This document shows, one piece after another, positions 7,693 to 16,089 of a stretch of 52,579 nt of DNA; the stretch's first letter is position 1, and the number at the start of each line of letters is the position of its first letter. Position numbers and translations under genes: made by a program. Below the pieces are notes generated by a model. It was not told the DNA's origin. It was given only the letters and a program-made list of their open reading frames with translations, and did no database searches. This DNA comes from Streptococcus parasanguinis (GTDB lineage Bacteria; Bacillota; Bacilli; Lactobacillales; Streptococcaceae), in assembly GCA_905188195.1 (NCBI GenBank), contig CAJJKY010000014.1, positions 1 to 52,579 of the forward strand, read 5' to 3'.

Positions 7693-10377
7693 TTGTCAAA
7701 AGAACAAAATAAAGCTTTGTTTTATACACAGAGTAAAGAAGAAGTTCTAAAGGAATTGGACTCTTCAATTGAAGGCTTGTCAACTGTTCAAGCTCAAGAA
7801 CGTTTAGCGACTTATGGTCATAATGAACTGGACGAAGGTGAAAAACGTAGCCTCTTGTCTAAGTTTATCGATCAATTTAAAGATTTGATGATCATCATCT
7901 TGTTGATCGCCGCAGCTCTCTCTGTGATCACAGAAGGAATGGACGGCCTTACAGATGCCATGATTATCTTAGCCGTTGTTGTTTTGAACGCAGCCTTTGG
8001 TGTCTACCAAGAAGGACAAGCCGAAGCAGCTATCGAAGCACTGAAAAACATGTCTAGTCCATTAGCGCGTGTCCGCCGTGATGGTCACGTGATTGAAATT
8101 GATTCTAAAGAATTGGTGCCTGGGGATATCGTCTTGCTTGAAGCAGGAGATGTGGTTCCTGCTGATATGCGCTTGTTGGAAGCAGCTTCTCTTAAGATCG
8201 AAGAAGCAGCTCTTACAGGGGAATCGGTTCCAGTTGAAAAAGATGTGACTGGCCTTGTTGAGGCAGATGCTGGTATCGGAGACCGTGTCAATATGGGTTA
8301 CCAAAATTCGAACGTAACCTATGGTCGTGGTACTGGGGTTGTGACCAACACAGGTATGTATACAGAGGTTGGTAAGATTGCAGATATGTTGGCCAATGCC
8401 GATGAAACGGAAACACCGTTGAAGCAAAGTTTGGAACAACTCTCTAAAGCCTTGACTTACTTAATTGTTGTGATTGCGGTCATTACTTTCTTAGTTGGTG
8501 TCTTCGTTCGTGGAGAGCATCCATTGGAAGGCTTGATGGTTGCGGTAGCCCTTGCGGTTGCGGCGATTCCAGAAGGACTTCCTGCCATTGTAACCATCGT
8601 TCTTTCTTTGGGAACAACAACCCTTGCCAAACGCAATTCGATTGTTCGTAAATTGCCAGCCGTTGAAACACTTGGTTCAACAGAAATCATCGCATCTGAT
8701 AAAACAGGTACTTTGACTATGAACCAAATGACTGTTGAGAAGGTCTACACCAACGGTCAATTGCAAAGCTCAGCAGCTGAGATTGCTGCTAGCAACAATA
8801 CCCTTCGTATCATGAACTTTGCCAATGATACTAAGGTGGACCCATCTGGCAAGTTGATTGGGGACCCAACAGAGACCGCTTTGGTACAGTTTGGTTTGGA
8901 TCACAATTTTGATGTTCGCGAAATTTTGAAGGATGAGCCACGTGTGGCAGAATTGCCATTTGACTCTGACCGTAAGCTTATGTCTACTATCCATAAGGAA
9001 GCAGACGGTTCTTACTTTATCGCTGTCAAGGGGGCTCCTGACCAATTGCTCAAACGTGTGACACGTATTGAAGTCAATGGGGAAGTTCGTCCTATCACAG
9101 ATGAAGATAAGAAAGCTATCCTTGCTACCAACAAAGACTTGGCTAAACAAGCCCTTCGTGTCTTGATGATGGCTTATAAGACAAGCAAGGAAATCCCTAC
9201 CTTGGAATCTGAAATTGTTGAGTCTGACCTGATCTTCTCTGGTTTGGTCGGCATGATTGACCCTGAGCGTCCAGAAGCAGCAGAAGCTGTTCGTGTCGCT
9301 AAGGAAGCAGGTATCCGCCCTATCATGATCACGGGTGACCACCAAGATACAGCAGAAGCCATTGCCAAACGTCTTGGAATCATCGATCCAAATGATACAG
9401 AAGACCATGTCTTCACAGGGGCTGAGTTGAATGAACTGACTGATGAAGAATTCCAAAAAGTCTTCAAGCAATACTCTGTCTATGCGCGTGTATCACCTGA
9501 ACACAAGGTTCGGATCGTAAAAGCATGGCAAAAAGAAGGTAAAGTTGTTGCCATGACAGGTGACGGAGTCAACGATGCGCCATCACTTAAGACAGCTGAT
9601 ATCGGTATCGGTATGGGGATCACTGGTACAGAAGTTTCTAAGGGAGCTTCAGACATGGTCCTTGCAGATGATAACTTTGCAACCATTATCGTAGCGGTAG
9701 AAGAAGGACGTAAGGTCTTCTCCAATATCCAAAAATCTATCCAATACCTCTTGTCTGCCAATATGGCTGAAGTCTTCACCATCTTCTTTGCAACCCTCTT
9801 TGGATGGGATGTTCTTCAACCAGTACATCTTCTCTGGATTAACCTGGTTACCGATACTCTTCCAGCCATCGCTCTTGGTGTGGAACCAGCTGAGCCAGGT
9901 GTCATGACCCACAAACCTCGTGGACGTAAATCCAACTTCTTTGATGGCGGAGTCTTCGGAGCTATTCTTTATCAAGGTGTCTTCCAAACCATGCTGGTTC
10001 TTGGTGTTTATGGCTGGGCCTTACTCTCTCCAGAACATGCGACTCGTGCCGAAATCCATGCAGACGCTTTGACTATGGCTTTTGCAACTCTTGGTTTGAT
10101 CCAATTGCTCCATGCCTTTAACGTTAAATCGGTTTACCAATCGATCTTTAAAGTGGGACTCTTCAAGAACAAGACCTTTAACTGGTCGATTCCAGTTGCT
10201 TTTGTTCTCTTGATGGCGACCATCATTGTCCCTGGATTTAACAAACTCTTCCATGTCTCTCATTTGAGCTTGACACAATGGTTAGCTGTTATGATTGGTT
10301 CGCTCTTGATTGTTGTTCTCGTTGAGATTGTAAAAGCCGTTCAACGTGCACTTGGAAAAGATAAAAACGCTATTTAA
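7693..10377 (+). CDS. mgtA: P2-type cation-exporting ATPase (MgtA/CaxP-like, Mn2+/Ca2+)
   Basis: This is a membrane pump of about ten helices that exports divalent cations using ATP. TGES lies near residue 174, PEGLP in helix 4 near residue 293, DKTGTLT with the phosphorylated D336, and GDGVND near residue 621. The frame is open back to a GTG at 7648, but that GTG overlaps the riboswitch terminator T tract. AAGGAGG at 7678-7684 instead selects the TTG at 7693, giving 894 aa beginning MSKEQNKALFY. The Mn riboswitch upstream argues for manganese export; calcium was the earlier proposal for this family in pneumococcus. The non-ATG start may moderate expression. A terminator follows directly. Confidence 0.9.
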   Translation: MSKEQNKALFYTQSKEEVLKELDSSIEGLSTVQAQERLATYGHNELDEGEKRSLLSKFIDQFKDLMIIILLIAAALSVITEGMDGLTDAMIILAVVVLNAAFGVYQEGQAEAAIEALKNMSSPLARVRRDGHVIEIDSKELVPGDIVLLEAGDVVPADMRLLEAASLKIEEAALTGESVPVEKDVTGLVEADAGIGDRVNMGYQNSNVTYGRGTGVVTNTGMYTEVGKIADMLANADETETPLKQSLEQLSKALTYLIVVIAVITFLVGVFVRGEHPLEGLMVAVALAVAAIPEGLPAIVTIVLSLGTTTLAKRNSIVRKLPAVETLGSTEIIASDKTGTLTMNQMTVEKVYTNGQLQSSAAEIAASNNTLRIMNFANDTKVDPSGKLIGDPTETALVQFGLDHNFDVREILKDEPRVAELPFDSDRKLMSTIHKEADGSYFIAVKGAPDQLLKRVTRIEVNGEVRPITDEDKKAILATNKDLAKQALRVLMMAYKTSKEIPTLESEIVESDLIFSGLVGMIDPERPEAAEAVRVAKEAGIRPIMITGDHQDTAEAIAKRLGIIDPNDTEDHVFTGAELNELTDEEFQKVFKQYSVYARVSPEHKVRIVKAWQKEGKVVAMTGDGVNDAPSLKTADIGIGMGITGTEVSKGASDMVLADDNFATIIVAVEEGRKVFSNIQKSIQYLLSANMAEVFTIFFATLFGWDVLQPVHLLWINLVTDTLPAIALGVEPAEPGVMTHKPRGRKSNFFDGGVFGAILYQGVFQTMLVLGVYGWALLSPEHATRAEIHADALTMAFATLGLIQLLHAFNVKSVYQSIFKVGLFKNKTFNWSIPVAFVLLMATIIVPGFNKLFHVSHLSLTQWLAVMIGSLLIVVLVEIVKAVQRALGKDKNAI

Positions 10378-10381
10378 GCAT

Positions 10382-10411
10382 AAAAAAAGTCATCTTCGGA
10401 TGGCTTTTTTT
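10382..10411 (+). terminator. Terminator of the P-type ATPase gene
   Basis: AAAAAGTCATC and GATGGCTTTTTTT form a hairpin with a TTCG tetraloop, ending in seven T residues. It lies 4 nt after the stop codon. Confidence 0.92.
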
Positions 10412-10438
10412 GCGGGCAAAATAGACTGGGCATATTTC

Positions 10439-10467
10439 TTGAGGTACGTGTGGTTTTTTGATAAACT
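10439..10467 (+). promoter_or_regulatory. Promoter of the aquaporin gene
   Basis: TTGAGG (10439-10444) is 17 nt from TAAACT (10462-10467), with a TGA extended -10. It sits between the ATPase terminator and the aquaporin. Confidence 0.7.
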
Positions 10468-10498
10468 AGTCAACAGTTTGAAGAAAGGAAACTTAGTT

Positions 10499-11167
10499 AT
10501 GAAAAAGTTTTTTGCTGAAGTAATCGGCACATTTATGCTTGTCTTTATCGGGACTGGCGCAGTTGTTTTTGGAAATGGAACAGAAGGTCTAGGACATTTA
10601 GGAATTGCCTTGGCATTCGGTTTATCCATTGTTGCAGCAGCTTACTCAATTGGGACTGTTTCTGGTGCCCACTTGAACCCGGCTGTTTCGATTGCCATGT
10701 TTGTGAACAAACGCTTGTCTTCAAAGGACTTGGTTAATTATATTGCAGCGCAAGTAGTGGGTGCGGTTCTCGCATCTGCAACAGTTCTCTTCCTCTTGTC
10801 AAATTCAGGTATGTCAACAGCTAGTCTTGGTGAAAATGCCCTAGCGAAGGGTGTGACTCCATTTGGCGGTTTCTTGTTTGAAGTGATTGCGTCCTTTATC
10901 TTTATCTTAGTCATCATGACAGTGACATCAGCTACCAAAGGTAATGGGAAAATCGCTGGTCTTGTCATAGGTTTGAGCTTGACTTTGATTATTCTTGTTG
11001 GTTTGAACATTACAGGACTTTCTGTTAACCCAGCTCGTAGCTTGGCTCCTGCACTCTTTGTAGGTGGTGCAGCCCTCCAACAAATTTGGATCTTTATCTT
11101 GGCTCCAATCGTTGGCGGTGTTCTGGCTGCAATCGTTGCAAAAAATCTTTTGGATACAGAAGAGTAA
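10499..11167 (+). CDS. Aquaporin (MIP family, water-channel type)
   Basis: A 222-aa membrane channel with six helices and two re-entrant NPA motifs: HLNPAV near residue 60 and VNPARS near residue 176. The second motif reads NPARS rather than the NPARD of glycerol facilitators, and the total length is short. Both point to an AqpZ-like water (or peroxide) channel rather than GlpF. AAGGA before ATG 10499 sets the start; the longer open frame runs back over the previous terminator and promoter and is not coding. Some oral streptococcal aquaporins are reported to pass hydrogen peroxide, which would suit a peroxide producer, but that is inference here. Confidence 0.88.
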   Translation: MKKFFAEVIGTFMLVFIGTGAVVFGNGTEGLGHLGIALAFGLSIVAAAYSIGTVSGAHLNPAVSIAMFVNKRLSSKDLVNYIAAQVVGAVLASATVLFLLSNSGMSTASLGENALAKGVTPFGGFLFEVIASFIFILVIMTVTSATKGNGKIAGLVIGLSLTLIILVGLNITGLSVNPARSLAPALFVGGAALQQIWIFILAPIVGGVLAAIVAKNLLDTEE

Positions 11168-11193
11168 AAAAATTGGTCCCAGAGGGACCAATT
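11166..11193 (-). terminator. Terminator oriented for the minus strand
   Basis: The hairpin AATTGGTCCC/GGGACCAATT has its T tract only when read leftward. It overlaps the aquaporin stop codon, so transcripts of the phosphoesterase gene would end here, about 300 nt past its own stop. Confidence 0.75.
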
Positions 11194-11218
11194 CAGATTG
11201 AAAACAAAGTCATATAAA

Positions 11219-11354
11219 AAACTTTCCTTAGGTGAGTACGGACGTCAGCGAACTTCTTCGAAGTTCCATGACTAATTATTGAGCCTAGGGTCTCAATAAT
11301 TCCGAGTGCCTGAAATGTTATTGTTTCAGGCACTTTTCTCACAGCGGAAAGTTT
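11219..11354. repeat. Three-hairpin element with terminal inverted repeats
   Basis: The ends AAACTTTCC (11219-11227) and GGAAAGTTT (11346-11354) are inverted repeats. Inside are three stacked hairpins: GAACTTC/GAAGTTC (11250-11266), AATTATTGAG/CTCAATAATT (11274-11301), and AGTGCCTGAAA/TTTCAGGCACT (11305-11334), the last followed by four T residues. It fills the 308-nt gap between aquaporin and phosphoesterase. The design is like BOX or RUP elements of streptococci, or a structured small RNA. I do not recognise the exact family. Confidence 0.65.
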
Positions 11355-11449
11355 CGGTATTTTCTCGATCGATTTAAAAATTGGAACTTATTTATTTTTT
11401 GCAGAATCGCTTAACTTATTTTACTTTAAAATAGTTTGTCTACATTCTA

Positions 11450-11477
11450 AATTGGTTCCGAAGGAACCAATTTTTTT
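11450..11477 (+). terminator. Terminator oriented for the plus strand (aquaporin transcript)
   Basis: The hairpin AATTGGTTCC/GGAACCAATT is followed by seven T residues on the + strand and overlaps the phosphoesterase stop codon. It is almost the same hairpin as at 11166-11193 but points the other way. Confidence 0.8.
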
Positions 11478-12333
11478 ATAGTTCAAGGATCGTCATGGCT
11501 TGAGAAAATTCATGAGCGAACTTTTTTTTCTTGTATGCTTTAAATTCGGGGAGGTCTTTGATTCTGCGATAGCGTTTGTAGGGATCGTATCGTTTTGGAA
11601 AATCATATTCAGGAAAAGCTTCGAAAAATTGTTTGCAAAGCTCCCATTCTCGGACATAGCCTAAAGGTCTGGCATGATAGGTGATATTGTCGATTTTCCT
11701 ATCTGAAATTCTGTGGTGGCTGTGTCCAAATATGACATCTTTGACAGGGAATTGCCGAAAAAGCTCATGAAAGGCTTGGCTCCCTAGAAAAGCATTAAAG
11801 CGTTCAAAATAAGGGTGGCGCAGGAGAAACTGACTATGAGGAACAAAGTGCATGGCGATGATCAGGGGTTGGTCTACACGCATGAGCTCTTGTTCCAGCT
11901 CTTGCAACAGACGTTGGGTAATGGCTGGATCAGATCCCATTCGTTGGAGACGTCTGTCAAACCAAAACAGGTTCTTGGTTTGGAGATGTTTTTGGGGAGA
12001 GAGATTAGGAACAAAGCTGTAGTCATACCAGCCAGAAAAGGCAAGGAGTGTATGCTTTGAAAAAGGAATCTTTTGAAATTCAAAAGGTCTCATGGCTTCT
12101 TCTGATAGACCCAACATATCATGATTTCCCAAGCTAAAGGTCACAGGAAGCTGACATTGGAGTTGGGCTAAAAATTCTTGTGAGGTCTTTTCAAAGCCGT
12201 TGGCAATATCTCCTGCAATATGTAGATGTTGAATGTTTTGTTGCTGGAAAAGAGTGATCAGGGTCTCTAATTCATCTTTGCCGAAGTTGTTCGAATCAAT
12301 ATGTAAATCGGACATAAAAGCTACTGTTGTCAT
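11476..12333 (-). CDS. Calcineurin-like metallophosphoesterase
   Basis: The 285-aa cytosolic protein carries the full metallophosphoesterase set: DLH near residue 9, GDI near residue 41, GNHD near residue 70, a central AMHFVPH, and GHSHHR near residue 205. These bind a two-metal centre that hydrolyses phosphomonoesters or diesters. The substrate is unknown, and the family is widespread in streptococci. The ATG at 12333 has no Shine-Dalgarno but is preceded by TGC-TAGACT six nt upstream, predicting a leaderless mRNA. It converges with the aquaporin gene, and the two 3' ends overlap. Confidence 0.88.
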   Translation of the reverse strand: MTTVAFMSDLHIDSNNFGKDELETLITLFQQQNIQHLHIAGDIANGFEKTSQEFLAQLQCQLPVTFSLGNHDMLGLSEEAMRPFEFQKIPFSKHTLLAFSGWYDYSFVPNLSPQKHLQTKNLFWFDRRLQRMGSDPAITQRLLQELEQELMRVDQPLIIAMHFVPHSQFLLRHPYFERFNAFLGSQAFHELFRQFPVKDVIFGHSHHRISDRKIDNITYHARPLGYVREWELCKQFFEAFPEYDFPKRYDPYKRYRRIKDLPEFKAYKKKKFAHEFSQAMTILEL

Positions 12334-12339
12334 GCTACC

Positions 12340-12348
12340 AGTCTAGCA
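12340..12348 (-). promoter_or_regulatory. Extended -10 promoter giving a predicted leaderless phosphoesterase mRNA
   Basis: On the minus strand TGC-TAGACT is followed by GGTAGC and the ATG. The geometry is identical to the HD-gene promoter. No recognisable -35 or ribosome site is present. Confidence 0.55.
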
Positions 12349-12472
12349 TAAGAGGATCTTTTTTTCTAACAATTAGGTTACAAATGAATAGAAAAAATGC
12401 TGAAAATCAGCTGGATTGGCAGTGGTCAACCAGCAGATCCAATATTGGAAGGTGGGCAAATAGTGAAGGTTA

Positions 12473-12481
12473 TGATATAAT
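12473..12481 (+). promoter_or_regulatory. Extended -10 promoter of prfB-ftsE-ftsX
   Basis: TGA-TATAAT lies 27 nt before the prfB ATG. The -35 is weak, and a start near 12488 is expected. Confidence 0.7.
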
Positions 12482-12508
12482 AGACTAGATACATAGAAAG
12501 AGGTACTT

Positions 12509-13604
12509 ATGGACATTTCAGAAATTCGTCAAAAAATTGACGCAAATCGTGAAAAATTAGCTTCTTTCAGGGGGTCTCTTTGACTTAGAGGCATTGGAAG
12601 AAGAAATTGCCATTTTAGAAAATAAAATGACAGAACCTGATTTTTGGGATGATAACATTGCTGCGCAAAAGACATCTCAAGAATTAAATGAACTCAAGCA
12701 GACCTATGAAAATTTCCATCAAATGGTGGATCTCTTTGATGAGTCAGAAATCTTACTGGACTTTTTGGCAGAAGACGATTCGGTCAAAGAAGAATTGATC
12801 GAGAAGTTGGAGGAGCTGGATAAACGTATGACCAGCTATGAGATGACCTTGCTATTGTCTGAACCCTATGACAATAATAATGCCATCCTAGAAATCCACC
12901 CTGGTTCAGGAGGGACAGAGGCTCAGGACTGGGGCGACATGCTTCTTCGGATGTATACTCGTTTTGGAAATGCTCACGGCTTTAAAGTTGAAGTCTTGGA
13001 CTATCAGGCTGGAGATGAGGCTGGGATCAAGTCTGTGACTCTATCCTTTGAAGGGCCACATGCATATGGTCTTCTGAAATCTGAAATGGGGGTACACCGT
13101 TTGGTTCGGATCTCTCCATTTGACTCCGCTAAACGTCGTCATACCTCCTTTACATCTGTTGAGGTCATGCCCGAATTAGACGATACCATCGAAGTCGAAG
13201 TTCGTGATGATGATATCAAGATGGACACCTTCCGCTCTGGTGGAGCTGGTGGACAAAACGTCAACAAGGTTTCTACAGGGGTGCGCTTGACCCACATTCC
13301 GACAGGGATTGTAGTGGCGTCCACCGTGGATCGGACCCAATACGGGAACCGTGATCGTGCGATGAAGATGTTGCAAGCTAAACTCTACCAATTAGAGCAA
13401 GAGAAAAAAGCAGCAGAAGTGGATTCTCTAAAAGGGGATAAAAAAGAAATCACCTGGGGAAGTCAAATCCGCTCCTATGTTTTTACCCCTTATACCATGG
13501 TTAAGGATCACCGGACCAACTACGAAGTAGCGCAGGTGGACAAGGTGATGGATGGAGATATCGATGGCTTTATCGATGCCTACCTTAAATGGCGTCTCCA
13601 ATAA
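12509..13604 (+). CDS. prfB: Peptide chain release factor 2 (programmed +1 frameshift)
   Basis: RF2 reads UAA and UGA and releases the finished chain from the ribosome. The first 24 codons run from ATG 12509 to an in-frame TGA at 12581-12583; reading then shifts +1, and the remaining 340 codons start with GAC at 12582. Total length is 364 aa. The stop-recognition tripeptide SPF is at residues 202-204, and the catalytic GGQ in GGAGGQNVNK is at 247-249. It is first in a run with ftsE and ftsX, 44 nt apart. The gene is intact: the apparent break is the regulatory site, not a mutation. Confidence 0.97.
12569..12584 (+). promoter_or_regulatory. RF2 autoregulatory +1 frameshift site
   Basis: The site reads AGG GGG TCT CTT TGA C. 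The AGGGGG acts as an internal Shine-Dalgarno three nt before the CTT slip codon, and TGA is the hungry stop. When RF2 is scarce, CTT-tRNA slips to TTT and the full protein is made. This is the classic bacterial arrangement. Confidence 0.96.
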
Positions 13605-13648
13605 CCTTGAGGGAATCAACCAGAAAAGAATGAAAGGAATTTCATTAC

Positions 13649-14341
13649 ATGTCAATGATTGAAATGAAAGATGTTGTCAAAAAGTATGACAACGGGACGA
13701 CGGCCCTTCGCGGGGTCTCTGTCCAAATTGAACCAGGAGAATTTGCCTACATCGTAGGACCTTCTGGTGCAGGGAAGTCGACCTTTATTCGACTTTTATA
13801 CCGTGAAGTTAAACACGATAAAGGAAGCTTAAAAGTGGCTGATTTTGATTTGGATAAAATCAAAAAACGCGATATTCCTATGTTGCGACGCAATGTAGGA
13901 GTGGTCTTCCAAGATTATAAATTGCTTCCAAAGAAAACCGTTTATGAAAATATTGCCTACGCTATGCAAGTTATCGGTGAGCGCCGTCGCAATATTAAAA
14001 AGCGTGTGATGGAAGTTTTGGATCTTGTTGGGTTGAAACACAAGGTCCGCTCATTCCCAAATGAATTGTCCGGTGGGGAGCAACAACGGATTGCGATTGC
14101 TCGTGCGATCGTCAACAATCCGAAAGTCTTGATTGCGGATGAGCCAACGGGGAACTTGGACCCAGATAATTCATGGGAAATCATGAATCTTTTGGAGCGG
14201 ATTAATCTGCAAGGGACCACAGTATTGATGGCGACCCACAATAGCCAGATTGTAAATACTTTACGTCACCGTGTCATCGCGATTGAAAATGGTCGTGTAG
14301 TGCGTGATGAAGCGGAAGGAGAGTACGGATACGATGATTAG
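13649..14341 (+). CDS. ftsE: Cell-division ABC-type ATPase FtsE
   Basis: FtsE is the cytoplasmic ATPase of the FtsEX complex, which in streptococci activates the PcsB wall hydrolase at the septum. Walker A GPSGAGKST is at residues 37-45, the signature LSGGEQQR near residue 138, Walker B VLIADEPTG near residue 158, and an H-loop ATH near residue 195. The 230-aa length is typical. A ribosome site AAAGGAA precedes the ATG, and a second in-frame ATG two codons later is also possible. The stop overlaps the ftsX start by 8 nt, so the subunits are probably coupled. Confidence 0.96.
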   Translation: MSMIEMKDVVKKYDNGTTALRGVSVQIEPGEFAYIVGPSGAGKSTFIRLLYREVKHDKGSLKVADFDLDKIKKRDIPMLRRNVGVVFQDYKLLPKKTVYENIAYAMQVIGERRRNIKKRVMEVLDLVGLKHKVRSFPNELSGGEQQRIAIARAIVNNPKVLIADEPTGNLDPDNSWEIMNLLERINLQGTTVLMATHNSQIVNTLRHRVIAIENGRVVRDEAEGEYGYDD

Positions 14342-15260
14342 AAGATTTTTCCGACACTTAATCGAATCGCTTAAAAGCTTGAAACGAAATGGTTGGATGA
14401 CGATTGCAGCGGTCAGCTCGGTTATGATTACCCTTAGCTTGGTTGCTATTTTCGCCTCAGTTATTGCCAATACCATCAAGCTTTCAGATGATATTCAAAA
14501 CAGTGTGCGGGTTGTAGTATACATGCGCAAGGATATTCAAGATCAGAGCGAGCAGATTGAAAAAGACGGTCAAACCGTGACCAATGAAAACTACCATAAG
14601 GTCTACGATGCTCTGACAGCCATGAAGCATGTCGACAAGGTTGATTTTTCTAGCAAGGAAGAACAGTATGATAAACTGATCAAAACGGCTGGGAACAACT
14701 GGAAGATTTTTGATGGAGATGCCAATCCTCTCTATGATGCTTATTATGTAGAGACGACTGCTCCAAAATATGTGAAGCAAGTCTCAGCAGATGCTAAAAA
14801 AATTGAAGGAGTTTCTGAGGTTAAAGATGGTGGGGTCGATACCCAACGCTTGTTTGCTCTTGGAACCTTCATCCGAAACTGGGGCTTGATTGGTGTAGCT
14901 TTATTGATCTTCATCGCAGTCTTCTTGATTTCGAATACCATTCGGATTACCATCATTTCACGTAGTCGTGAGATTAAGATTATGCGACTGGTAGGAGCAA
15001 AAAATGGCTATATTCGTGCACCATTCCTTTTAGAAGGTGCTTGGATCGGTCTCTTGGGAGCCTTGGTTCCTTCCGCTTTGGTCTTCTATGTTTATAATGT
15101 TGTCTATACGTCAATGAACAATAACTTGGCAGACCAAAACTTGTATCTCTATAGTCCTCATCTCTTGGTACCGATCATGGTTGGTGGCCTCTTTGGATTA
15201 GGAATTTTGATTGGAGCGATTGGTTCTTCAATCTCCATGAGACGTTTTCTTAAGATATAA
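14334..15260 (+). CDS. ftsX: Cell-division membrane protein FtsX
   Basis: FtsX is the membrane partner of FtsE. It has an N-terminal cytoplasmic tail, helix 1 near residues 22-44, a large extracellular loop (about 45-165) that contacts PcsB, then three more helices ending with the SMRRFLKI tail. The ATG at 14334 overlaps the ftsE stop and starts MIRRFFRHLIESLKSLKRNG, as in pneumococcus, giving 308 aa. An upstream ATG at 14304 is in frame but lacks the family match. The gene is followed by a strong terminator shared with the convergent MBL gene. Confidence 0.95.
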   Translation: MIRRFFRHLIESLKSLKRNGWMTIAAVSSVMITLSLVAIFASVIANTIKLSDDIQNSVRVVVYMRKDIQDQSEQIEKDGQTVTNENYHKVYDALTAMKHVDKVDFSSKEEQYDKLIKTAGNNWKIFDGDANPLYDAYYVETTAPKYVKQVSADAKKIEGVSEVKDGGVDTQRLFALGTFIRNWGLIGVALLIFIAVFLISNTIRITIISRSREIKIMRLVGAKNGYIRAPFLLEGAWIGLLGALVPSALVFYVYNVVYTSMNNNLADQNLYLYSPHLLVPIMVGGLFGLGILIGAIGSSISMRRFLKI

Positions 15261-15261
15261 T

Positions 15262-15290
15262 AAAAAAGCAAGTTCGCACTTGCTTTTTTT
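15262..15290. terminator. Bidirectional terminator after ftsX
   Basis: AAAAAAGCAAGT/ACTTGCTTTTTTT with a TCGC loop is symmetric, with an A tract before and a T tract after. It can stop ftsX and the convergent MBL gene. Confidence 0.92.
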
Positions 15291-15329
15291 GTCTACTTTT
15301 ATGAGGACAGGAAGGATGATAAGGACTCT

Positions 15330-15971
15330 TTAGGATTGTCTAAAGAAGGGATTGAACATCTTCTCGTGACCAATAGAAGTCTCAGGGCCATGACCGGGAT
15401 AGACAGTGTAGGAAGATGGAAGGGTAAAGAGTTCTTCTCTTATACTGATAAGCAACTGTGTCGCGTTCCCTGTTGGAAGATCGGTCCGTCCAATGGTTTC
15501 GCGAAAAAGGGCGTCACCGGATAGAACCAGGTGATCCTCAGGAAAGACGATGGAGACTCCTCCTGCAGAGTGGCCTGGTGTCTCCAGAACATAAAAGTGG
15601 AAATCAGCTATCTGGTAATCGGAGCGAATGTCATAAAGGAAGTCGGCCTCCTTGCATACCACATCTTCTAAATCCGCATGACGATCCAAACCAGATAAAT
15701 TATCGACAGGAGAAGACAACCAACTGGCTTCTGCTGAATGGACATAAACAGGTGGGAAATGATAGGTCTGACGAACCTTTTCAAGACTCATAATGTGATC
15801 ATAATGCGTATGGGTTAAAAGAATCGCTACAATTGGTTTTCCGATGCGATCTATTTGTTTTTGAATAGTCGCCCAGTCGCTACCTGGATCGACAAGAATG
15901 AGGGAGTGGTCATTTTCAAGGTAGTAGGTGTTTTCATAAGCTACAGGATTAACAGTACGATAGATTTTCAT
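15330..15971 (-). CDS. MBL-fold metallo-hydrolase, glyoxalase II-like (YqgX type)
   Basis: The 213-aa cytosolic protein has the zinc motif HTHYDH at residues 54-59, a later ETPGHSAGG, the bridging Asp in LSGDALFRETIGRTD, and a final YPGHGPET. This is the YqgX/GloB-like subgroup, which hydrolyses thioesters such as S-lactoyl conjugates or acts on related esters. Streptococci make little glutathione of their own, so the true substrate is open. AAAGGAG before the ATG sets the start. It stands alone, convergent with ftsX and divergent from dinG. Confidence 0.88.
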   Translation of the reverse strand: MKIYRTVNPVAYENTYYLENDHSLILVDPGSDWATIQKQIDRIGKPIVAILLTHTHYDHIMSLEKVRQTYHFPPVYVHSAEASWLSSPVDNLSGLDRHADLEDVVCKEADFLYDIRSDYQIADFHFYVLETPGHSAGGVSIVFPEDHLVLSGDALFRETIGRTDLPTGNATQLLISIREELFTLPSSYTVYPGHGPETSIGHEKMFNPFFRQS

Positions 15972-16070
15972 AAGGACTCCTTTCTAGAATAGTGTATCAA
16001 ATTGCGAGGAAAATAACAGGATTGAAGTCAGCATGAACGGAGAAAAAAATCTGCAGAGCTTGCTCAAACG

Positions 16071-16079
16071 TGATATAAT
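16071..16079 (+). promoter_or_regulatory. Extended -10 promoter close to the dinG start codon
   Basis: TGA-TATAAT ends 10 nt before ATG 16090, so the 5' leader would be only about 3-4 nt. The sequence between them (TTTAAGTATT) has no Shine-Dalgarno. Confidence 0.6.
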
Positions 16080-16089
16080 TTTAAGTATT

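Noticed and set aside
8770..9471. 233-codon frame antisense to the P-type ATPase
   Set aside because: It lies fully inside a conserved gene, with no promoter, ribosome site or domain.
10346..10498. N-terminal extension of the aquaporin
   Set aside because: The frame crosses the previous gene's end, its terminator and the aquaporin promoter; the SD and family N-terminus select 10499.
12581..12583. Stop codon early in prfB, suggesting a pseudogene
   Set aside because: It is the programmed RF2 frameshift stop with all required signals.
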